This document shows, in pieces, positions 1-5,567 of a stretch of DNA of 5,567 bases. Origin of the DNA: Verrucomicrobiales bacterium (GTDB lineage: Bacteria; Verrucomicrobiota; Verrucomicrobiia; Limisphaerales; UBA9464); the NCBI GenBank assembly GCA_003445095.1, contig DLVS01000603.1, positions 1-5,567 of the forward strand. Direction: 5' to 3'. Numbering within the stretch: position 1 is the stretch's first letter; the number at the start of each line of letters is the position of its first letter. The position numbers were made by a program, and so were the translations under genes. The notes under the pieces were generated by a model, which was not told the origin of the DNA, did not search any database, and saw nothing but the letters and a program-made list of their open reading frames with translations.

Positions 1-1
1 G

Positions 2-2512
2 GAGCGATCCATGATCCGTTTCGAGGGATCAGGGACCAAGGCCCACCCCCTGTCATCGCCCGAGGGCCAGTCAGCGGTTCCTGCTGGCCGTTTGTTTCGC
101 CTCCGCGATGGGCGATGGGCGGTCAGCTCGACCGCTGGAATCTTTGCGCTCGACGATGACCGTTGGCATTTGCTCCATGCGTTCACCCCGACCCTGCCCG
201 ACTTTGGCGTTAATCCAGTGTTGGATGGCGTAGAAGACGGGTCAGGCAACTTTTGGGTGAGCGTCTTCGACCTGGGATTGGTGGTGAGCGGTCCGGATCA
301 GCCAACCTCTCGGGTGATGCTTCCGGACTCGAGTGCTAAACCCTTCATTCGGGCGCTGATCGCGGGTGGCGAGGGCAACATTTGGGCGGCTGGCAACGAC
401 GGGCTGTATCGGTTGCGTCGTTTTCCGTTTCGCATGCAGCCTCCGAACCAGGAATTGCCGCAGAAAGCAGCAGTTGGGTTCGTCGAAGGCGCCGACGGGA
501 TGGTCTGGATCCTCCACCGGGAAGGTTGGACTCGAATCTCTAAGCAAAGTTGGGAGTGGACGGGTAACCCGAATCCACAAGCGTATCTTTGGGCTGGATG
601 CCGTTCGCGCGACAACTCCGTCATCCTCGCGTTTACGGAACACGGCAACAGTGATCGAGCTTTTGCGGACCGGGTTCATCCTGACGGCCGAGTTCAACGA
701 TTGGGGACTTTGGAGGGCATTGTTCGCGTCGTCCTCGAGTCTAAAAGCGGGGAGGTCTTGGTGGGTACTGAGGCCGGTCTGTGGCATTGGACCGGCGAGC
801 GATTCCACCGGGTCGAACTGCCGCAGCATTCCGAAAGCTACACGGTCCGGGGCCTGGCGGAGGATCACCAAGGCCGGTGGGTCGTATCCGTTTTTGGCGA
901 CGGACTCTGGCGGCGCGAGGCCGATGGTCATTGGCGACGTCTGACCGAGCCGGGCGATACCGCGAGCACCGAGATCTGGGGCCTCGACATTGACTCGCAA
1001 GACACCATATGGGCGGCCACCGACTCCGGATTGGCTCGATGGAAACAAGACTCGTGGCAGTTTTTCGGCACTTGGCACGGCGACTTGCCCAGACTTGCTC
1101 GCAGCGTGGTCGGCGACAACGAGGCTGGACTATGGATTGCTTCCCAATTCGGAGTGGTACGGGTGGATCGGGAAGCACTCGACACCGCCGCGTCGCCAGA
1201 GCAAGCCGTCTTGGGAAGTGACTGGTTTGACCGGAGCGACGGCTTGCCCTCGGTGTCCTGTTCGGACGAACAGGGAGCTCTCCAGATCGCCGCCGATGGA
1301 CGCATCTGGGTAGGAACGCTCAAAGGAGCTTGCGTGGTCGATCCCCATGCATGGCAAGGTTCCCGGCGACTGGCCCGGGCTCCCTCTGTCTCCATCACGG
1401 AAGTCGTCGTCGATGACCAGTCCACCCGTCTATCCGTTTCCCGGACGGCATCGTCGCAAGCCGTGGAGACATTCATTCCCTCCGGGGCAACTCGGGTGGA
1501 GTTTCGCTTCGGGGTGGTGGACTTGACACCCAATCCGAGGACCCGGTTGCGCTATCGCCTCGAAGGCATCGACAACGAGTGGAGAGACGCCGGTGAGGAA
1601 CGGCGGGCAACCTACCATCGCCTCCCTCCCTCGAATTACTCGTTCCACATCATGGCCGCCAACAAGTACGGGCAATGGGCGGATCCGGGGGCAATCGTTC
1701 CCATCATCGTGGAACCCCGCTTTTGGCAGACCATTTGGTTCCAGGCGGGGGCAGGCCTGGCGGTCCTTGGTGCCGTCTGGATAACCCGGCTCGTCACCTT
1801 GCGTCAGGGCCAACAGGAACGATTGCGCCGGGAGGAATTTTCCCGAGGGCTCATTCAGTCTCAGGAGACCGAACGGAAACGCATTGCCCGGGAGCTCCAT
1901 GACAGCTTGGGACAAGACCTCATCCTGATTCGCAATGCCGCCAAACTTACGCTGCGCAAATTCGACCCATCACCCCAGGTGGGTGAACACCTCAACCAGG
2001 TTGCGGAACTTGCGTCTCACGCCCTGGACAACGCCCGAGCTATCACGAGCAATCTGCGTCCGCCCGAACTGGACCGCCTCGGCCTGACCGCGGCCCTGGA
2101 AGCCATGGTGGAAAAGCACTCGCTTCATTCCGAAATCCAGTTGACGGCAACGCTTGAGAATCTGGATGGCCGGTGGTCGCCCGACCAGGAGATCCACGTC
2201 TATCGAGTGATCCAGGAGAGCCTCAGCAATGCCTTGAAACACGCCCATTCCCGCCACATCCACTTGTCGGCCACGATGCAAGGCTCGGCAGTGAACATCG
2301 CGGTGCAAGACGATGGCCGCGGGTTCGATCCCGACCAACTCCCCTCGCAACGAACTGGAATTGGACTGACGGGGCTGGGTGAACGGGTTCGGATTCTGTC
2401 CGGAGTGATGGAGTTGAATTCCAGCCCGGGCAAAGGCACGATCTTTCGATGCCGGATCCCGATTTCTAACCATGGAGAAAAGCGAGAAAATCCGGATTCA
2501 AATCGTGGATGA
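2..2512 (+). CDS. Propeller-type sensor histidine kinase (Reg_prop / Y_Y_Y / HisKA_3 / HATPase_c), 5'-partial
   Basis: Membrane sensor kinase that should autophosphorylate on histidine and pass phosphate to the regulator encoded next. Numbering is from the ATG at 11. Residues about 25-440 show beta-propeller blades with a hydrophobic or W-containing strand every 39-58 residues (near 36, 82, 125, 166, 205, 250, 290, 334, 375 and 433). A Y_Y_Y domain spans about 490-568 and a transmembrane helix about 572-592. A helical linker follows, then HisKA_3 with HDSLGQ (phospho-His630, Gln635). HATPase_c has an N box (E736, N740), DDGRG at 767-771 and GIGLTGLGE from 783. The propeller should therefore be extracytoplasmic. 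I treat the gene as 5'-partial: the frame is open to the window edge, no signal peptide is visible, and family members are usually near 1000 aa with about 14 blades. GGAG at 1-4 precedes the ATG at 11, so that start cannot be fully excluded. The ligand is unknown. Confidence 0.93.
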   Translation, partial: ERSMIRFEGSGTKAHPLSSPEGQSAVPAGRLFRLRDGRWAVSSTAGIFALDDDRWHLLHAFTPTLPDFGVNPVLDGVEDGSGNFWVSVFDLGLVVSGPDQPTSRVMLPDSSAKPFIRALIAGGEGNIWAAGNDGLYRLRRFPFRMQPPNQELPQKAAVGFVEGADGMVWILHREGWTRISKQSWEWTGNPNPQAYLWAGCRSRDNSVILAFTEHGNSDRAFADRVHPDGRVQRLGTLEGIVRVVLESKSGEVLVGTEAGLWHWTGERFHRVELPQHSESYTVRGLAEDHQGRWVVSVFGDGLWRREADGHWRRLTEPGDTASTEIWGLDIDSQDTIWAATDSGLARWKQDSWQFFGTWHGDLPRLARSVVGDNEAGLWIASQFGVVRVDREALDTAASPEQAVLGSDWFDRSDGLPSVSCSDEQGALQIAADGRIWVGTLKGACVVDPHAWQGSRRLARAPSVSITEVVVDDQSTRLSVSRTASSQAVETFIPSGATRVEFRFGVVDLTPNPRTRLRYRLEGIDNEWRDAGEERRATYHRLPPSNYSFHIMAANKYGQWADPGAIVPIIVEPRFWQTIWFQAGAGLAVLGAVWITRLVTLRQGQQERLRREEFSRGLIQSQETERKRIARELHDSLGQDLILIRNAAKLTLRKFDPSPQVGEHLNQVAELASHALDNARAITSNLRPPELDRLGLTAALEAMVEKHSLHSEIQLTATLENLDGRWSPDQEIHVYRVIQESLSNALKHAHSRHIHLSATMQGSAVNIAVQDDGRGFDPDQLPSQRTGIGLTGLGERVRILSGVMELNSSPGKGTIFRCRIPISNHGEKRENPDSNRG

Positions 2513-3146
2513 CCACCCCGTCTTTCGGAGGGGGATGGTCCAGATCATCGAGGAGGATCCTGGTTTGGAGATTGTGAGTCAGGCGGGTAGCGCCGAAGAG
2601 GCTCTGCAACAGGCCAGCCTCCGGACGGTGGACGTCGCCGTGGTGGATGTTGACCTCCCGGGAATGGATGGACTCGAACTCGCCGCGCGCCTGCTCAAGC
2701 GCCGGCCGCCAGTTCGCATTGTACTGCTCACCATGCACAAGTCGGAAAAGATCTTTCAGGCGGCACTGGATTTGGGTGTCAGCGCTTACATCCTCAAGGA
2801 CGATGCTGAGTCGGGTATCGTCAATGGGATCCGCTGTGCCGCTCGGGGAGACCACTATGTCACACCGACCCTCGCATCGCTGCTGGTCAATCGGGGGCGA
2901 AAGGCCGTCCAACTGCGCCGACAAACCCCCGGGGTTGAGAGCTTGACCCCCACGGAACGGGCCGTGCTGCGACGGATCGCTGAGAACAAGACCAGCCGAG
3001 AAATTGGGGCCGAACTGTTCATTAGCCATCGGACGGTAGAGACCCACCGGGCCAACATTTGTGCAAAGCTCAACCTCACGGGCAGTCATCCCTTGCTTCA
3101 GTTTGCTTTGGAAAACAAATCGGCTCTCATGGATCTGTCGGATTAA
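2472..3146 (+). CDS. NarL/FixJ-family response regulator
   Basis: Cytoplasmic transcription regulator of 224 aa, the usual length for the family and the evident partner of the kinase upstream. The receiver domain (about 7-125) has the acidic pair D13-D14, phosphoacceptor D59 in VVDVDLPGMDG, the switch residue T87, Y106 and conserved K109. A linker leads to a LuxR-type helix-turn-helix at about 156-216: LTPTERAVL, then REIGAELFIS, then the recognition helix HRTVETHRANICAKL. All residues needed for phosphorylation and DNA binding appear present. The ATG at 2472 is the only sensible start, because the first receiver strand begins at residue 7 and the next Met is residue 22. It lies inside the kinase gene with a 41-nt overlap and no clear Shine-Dalgarno sequence in front, so translation is probably coupled to that of the kinase. 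Target genes cannot be told from this window. Confidence 0.95.
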   Translation: MEKSEKIRIQIVDDHPVFRRGMVQIIEEDPGLEIVSQAGSAEEALQQASLRTVDVAVVDVDLPGMDGLELAARLLKRRPPVRIVLLTMHKSEKIFQAALDLGVSAYILKDDAESGIVNGIRCAARGDHYVTPTLASLLVNRGRKAVQLRRQTPGVESLTPTERAVLRRIAENKTSREIGAELFISHRTVETHRANICAKLNLTGSHPLLQFALENKSALMDLSD

Positions 3147-3336
3147 TCCTGATCGGACCGGTCACTCACTCCCGTTGGCCCGCTTTGGTGAGGTCACTTC
3201 AGTCGAGCGAGGAGATTTGGTTTTCTTCCCTTCCCATGAATCGCGGAGGGAACGACGCGCACTTTCCTTCGCAACAACGGGCCAGTGGTGCCCCCAGTGT
3301 TTCCACGCGCGCCGCCCGGATCAGCGCTTCCTTCCG
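3147..3336. other. Intergenic gap between convergent genes
   Basis: The gap separates the stop of the response regulator from the stop of the hydrolase gene on the opposite strand. I find no credible gene in it. GGATTAATCC (3140-3149) is a perfect 10-base palindrome over the regulator stop. TGATCGGACCGGTCA (3150-3164) can form a 6-bp stem including one G-U pair, but no T-run follows. A pyrimidine-rich stretch lies at about 3220-3235 without a preceding stem. Termination of both converging transcripts must presumably happen here or by Rho, but no site can be named. Confidence 0.6.
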
Positions 3337-5337
3337 TCAGCGGCTACCAAATTCATGGTCCCGATGCACCTCTGACTTTGGACTTGGAGGCTCCTCATGA
3401 ACCGTCGTCGGGGCTCCGCTGAGCGCCGGAGGGCGGTTGGTGGACTCCGAACTGAAGAACTGGGCGACTTGTTCCCGTAGAATGCGACGGACTTCTTCGA
3501 TGGCCGCCGGCGTTCCCTGGGCGCTGTGGCCGCTGCGAATGATCAGTTCCGATTCCACGTGTTCCACCCGAGCGCTCTGGACCTTGACGACTCCGTCGCT
3601 CCCGCTGGCCGGATCGCCCTGGCCACGGACCGCGATGATAGAGTGCGCCTTGACGCCCGGTACCGGCGGGATTTCGGCCAGAGCCAGGAGCAGCGGGCTA
3701 TCCGTGGACATACTGTCGAGACTCGTGGGAATGCGGGAACCCAAACCGGACGGCAGGTTCAAGTCCTCACGCTTGTCCTGCAATCCCTGGGCAAATTCGA
3801 CGAAATCTGCGGGCAGCCGCATGAAACGGGCGGACCACCGGCGGACGAACGTGCTGGCCCGATAACTGCCGCGATGCGGGGTGGCGATGAAGATGACCCT
3901 GCGGACAAATGGGAGCGGTTTGAAAAACAGGTTGCGGGCGATCCGGGTCCGTTGCTCATCCGTCAGGGCCATGTCGTCGAACGAACGGTCGGTGATGGCG
4001 CGCCACAGGCGGTCTTCCGGTTCGATCACCGCCAGTCTGGCCAGCAAACCTCCCTGGCTGTGACCGATGATGACCATCTCCCGCAAGGCCGGATCGCGGC
4101 CCTCCGGATCGAACTCCCGGACCGTGGCCGTGAGCGTGTCACGGAAATTGGCCGCGGAAAGCGTGACCGGGCTGCCGGTGTTGTAGAGGTAGTTCCAAAA
4201 CTGACAGCGCTGGCTCAGTACGGGATCGGCCCGAAGCGTGTTCCACATCTCCGCCCACCGAACGGGACTGCTGAGCGTGCCATGGACAAAGACGACGGGA
4301 ATACGGCCCGGCTGGTACGGTTGAACGGGGTAAATACCGTGGACCTGTTCGGTGGGCGAAAAGAAATTCATGCGGCCCAAACGCCACACCCGTTGGTCAC
4401 TCAGTTCATAAGCCAGCGGCGCCGTGGTATCCGTTTCCAGAGGGATCGTGCGCCCGTCCACCTCCACCGTAGACCGGTCGAAGCCGGAATAAAGTTCGTA
4501 CGACACTGAAAGCTGGCCCTGGCTCCACTGACGGATGTCGCCATTCACCCTGAGGAATAGCGTCACGGGAAAACTGCTCAGGGTGTCGGTCTCCCGGGTG
4601 TTCTGGGTCACGGCGATCAAGGGAGCCCCCAGGCCGGGATCGCGGTTACGGACCGTCAGACCCCGCACCCGGAACCGGTCAGCCGAAAGAAAACGATCAA
4701 TCTGCGCTGGCGGCCAGGGAAGGTCAGACGGGCCCGGGGCCACGGTCACGGAACCGGTGGGCAGGGCGCGGAGCCCGTTTTCCAGGAGCACCACGCCGTT
4801 GGTGTCGTGAACCGGCGCGAATCCCAGGGCTAGTCCGCGATTATATAGCTCGCAGGCGACGCGAAACCGGGGATCGAAGGCACTGGGTTGTTGCTCTCGT
4901 CCGGTGGAGATCAGGTAGAGGTGGGCATAAATCGCCGCCGACAGATAAAAATCCCGGGCACTGGCCGCTTCCCAAGGTCGAACACCGCGGGCGATCCGTT
5001 CTCCTTGAAGGTAGTTGAGCTCCGCCAGCGCAAAGAGCACATCACGCCGGTCATCGGTTTGCGCACGGTCATGGAGATCCTTCAAGGTCGCGGCCGGGGC
5101 GCGGGCAAACTGACGTTCCAGATCAAACCGCACCAGCACCTGGCGCGTTTCGCTACTGTAGTCGGATCGGCCCAACGCGCTGGTAGTGGTTTCCCGAAAG
5201 TTCTGCTGGCTGGACACTCGTTGGGCCGAGATGGGAGTGGCACAACCGCCGGAAGACAACATCACCAAGATGACGAGCAGGAACGGCCAGGCGACATTCC
5301 CAGCGATGGTGCGGAGGCGGCCCAAGGCAGAGATCAT
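3337..5337 (-). CDS. Predicted alpha/beta-hydrolase (esterase/lipase-like) lipoprotein
   Basis: A 666-aa protein, numbered from the ATG at 5337. A signal peptide with hydrophobic core WPFLLVILVML ends at SSGGC with Cys32, an imperfect lipobox, so lipid anchoring in a periplasm-facing membrane is likely. Residues about 45-170 are helix-rich (DRRDVLFALAELNYLQGE, FDPRFRVACELYNRGLA). Residues about 220-338 look beta-rich. The alpha/beta-hydrolase domain begins at IPVVFVHGT (His352, oxyanion region) and has the nucleophile elbow GHSQGG with Ser427. Likely triad partners are Asp581 (GSDGVV) and His604 (SGHS). The C-terminal 30 or so residues are Pro-rich and probably disordered. Ser hydrolase activity on an ester, lipid or acyl substrate is inferred; the substrate is unknown. 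A TTG at 5373 would add 12 residues, but AAGGG about 8 nt before the ATG and the compact signal peptide favour 5337. The gene converges on the kinase/regulator pair and is transcribed separately. Confidence 0.85.
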   Translation of the reverse strand: MISALGRLRTIAGNVAWPFLLVILVMLSSGGCATPISAQRVSSQQNFRETTTSALGRSDYSSETRQVLVRFDLERQFARAPAATLKDLHDRAQTDDRRDVLFALAELNYLQGERIARGVRPWEAASARDFYLSAAIYAHLYLISTGREQQPSAFDPRFRVACELYNRGLALGFAPVHDTNGVVLLENGLRALPTGSVTVAPGPSDLPWPPAQIDRFLSADRFRVRGLTVRNRDPGLGAPLIAVTQNTRETDTLSSFPVTLFLRVNGDIRQWSQGQLSVSYELYSGFDRSTVEVDGRTIPLETDTTAPLAYELSDQRVWRLGRMNFFSPTEQVHGIYPVQPYQPGRIPVVFVHGTLSSPVRWAEMWNTLRADPVLSQRCQFWNYLYNTGSPVTLSAANFRDTLTATVREFDPEGRDPALREMVIIGHSQGGLLARLAVIEPEDRLWRAITDRSFDDMALTDEQRTRIARNLFFKPLPFVRRVIFIATPHRGSYRASTFVRRWSARFMRLPADFVEFAQGLQDKREDLNLPSGLGSRIPTSLDSMSTDSPLLLALAEIPPVPGVKAHSIIAVRGQGDPASGSDGVVKVQSARVEHVESELIIRSGHSAQGTPAAIEEVRRILREQVAQFFSSESTNRPPALSGAPTTVHEEPPSPKSEVHRDHEFGSR

Positions 5338-5567
5338 CCGTGAACCCTTGCCGCCACCCGCCCGAGGTGACAACGTTTTTGCTGGGTCCAGCCGGTCCGC
5401 GAGGCCGGGGGTAGACGCCTACCAACGCGCCAGCCCCGAACACCAGGCACGCTTGGCCTACACCGCCACCGAAGTCTCCTACGAGCGGGCCGCCCGCATG
5501 CGTAAAAAGGGGAAGAAGGGCGGGAAATCACGTGGCAGCCCTTCAAGAGGGTGTTACGAAAGGGGTT
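5306..5567 (+). CDS. Possible 3'-truncated open frame of unknown function (or gene relic)
   Basis: This frame is open from an ATG at 5306 to the window edge with no stop, giving at least 87 codons. From about 5411 its composition looks coding: nearly all third positions are G or C, and the peptide is plausible (VDAYQRASPEHQARLAY, TATEVSYERAARMRKKGKK), helical and then strongly basic. Before 5411 it overlaps the hydrolase signal-peptide region on the other strand and does not look like protein. No Shine-Dalgarno sequence precedes the ATG at 5306, the GTG at 5309 or the TTG at 5348. It may be the interior or C-terminal part of a gene that lost its beginning, a small basic protein, or chance openness in GC-rich DNA. 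I recognise no family. The presumed promoter region of the hydrolase gene lies in the same stretch; no clear -10/-35 pair is visible there. Confidence 0.25.
   Translation, partial: MVRRRPKAEIIREPLPPPARGDNVFAGSSRSARPGVDAYQRASPEHQARLAYTATEVSYERAARMRKKGKKGGKSRGSPSRGCYERG
5324..5350 (-). promoter_or_regulatory. Candidate ribosome binding site deciding the hydrolase start
   Basis: Read on the minus strand, CAAGGGTTCACGGATG places the purine-rich AAGGG about eight bases before the ATG at 5337. The alternative TTG at 5373 is preceded by CAGCAAAAACG, with no Shine-Dalgarno match. The match is short, so this supports the start choice without proving it. Confidence 0.4.

Noticed and set aside
242..1078. 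278-codon open frame on the minus strand inside the kinase gene
   Set aside because: Its translation has no recognisable domain, while the opposite frame encodes clear propeller blades. It is a product of GC-rich codon usage.
2466..3089. 207-codon minus-strand open frame opposite the response regulator
   Set aside because: The sense strand encodes a complete receiver and helix-turn-helix; the antisense peptide shows no family features.
3220..3235. Pyrimidine-rich tract in the intergenic gap as an intrinsic terminator tail
   Set aside because: No stable GC-rich stem precedes it on either strand.
3059..3400. Plus-strand open frames starting inside the regulator gene and crossing the intergenic gap
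   Set aside because: They overlap both the helix-turn-helix coding region and the hydrolase 3' end, have no ribosome binding site, and give peptides without a domain-like pattern.
3526..4509. 327-codon open frame on the plus strand antisense to the hydrolase gene
   Set aside because: Its peptide is Arg/Gly/Asp-rich with no domain pattern, and the minus strand encodes the hydrolase motifs (HGT, GHSQGG) over the same bases. The length is explained by few stop codons in GC-rich DNA.
5410..5423. Inverted repeat GGTAG-ACGC-CTACC as a possible operator or terminator
   Set aside because: A five-base stem is expected by chance in a window this long, and nothing around it resembles a promoter or a T-run.
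5334..5546. 70-codon minus-strand open frame upstream of the hydrolase gene
   Set aside because: It is an Arg/Pro-rich peptide typical of non-coding GC-rich DNA and overlaps the hydrolase start in a different frame.

Overview
This is a GC-rich bacterial chromosomal window with three well-supported genes, two of them cut from a common signalling operon, plus a doubtful open frame running off the right edge. The gene style suggests Verrucomicrobiota, with Acidobacteriota or Planctomycetota as alternatives: a large propeller-type sensor kinase with a NarL-type regulator, and a big lipid-anchored hydrolase of an uncharacterised family. This is inferred from gene style; no rRNA or other phylogenetic marker is present.

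Left part (2-3146, + strand): a two-component pair. The first gene is a sensor histidine kinase whose beginning lies outside the window. It has an extracytoplasmic beta-propeller of about ten visible blades, a Y_Y_Y domain, one transmembrane helix, a HisKA_3 phosphoacceptor domain and an HATPase domain. The second is a NarL/FixJ response regulator whose ATG lies 41 nt inside the end of the kinase gene in another frame. The expected flow is: unknown extracellular ligand, propeller, Y_Y_Y domain, transmembrane helix, His630 phosphorylation, transfer to Asp59 of the regulator, DNA binding by its LuxR-type helix-turn-helix.

Middle (3147-3336): a 190-nt gap between convergent genes, with no gene and no convincing intrinsic terminator.

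Right part (3337-5337, - strand): a predicted lipoprotein of 666 aa with a helical N-terminal region, a beta-rich middle and an alpha/beta-hydrolase domain carrying an apparently intact Ser-Asp-His triad. It converges on the kinase/regulator pair, so it is not in their operon, and nothing in the sequence shows a functional link.

Right edge (5338-5567): the presumed 5' region of the hydrolase gene. An open + frame with coding-like composition crosses it and leaves the window without a stop; it may be a truncated gene or a gene relic. I see no mobile element, tRNA, CRISPR array or clear novel system. The most open questions are the kinase ligand, the hydrolase substrate and the nature of the right-edge frame.
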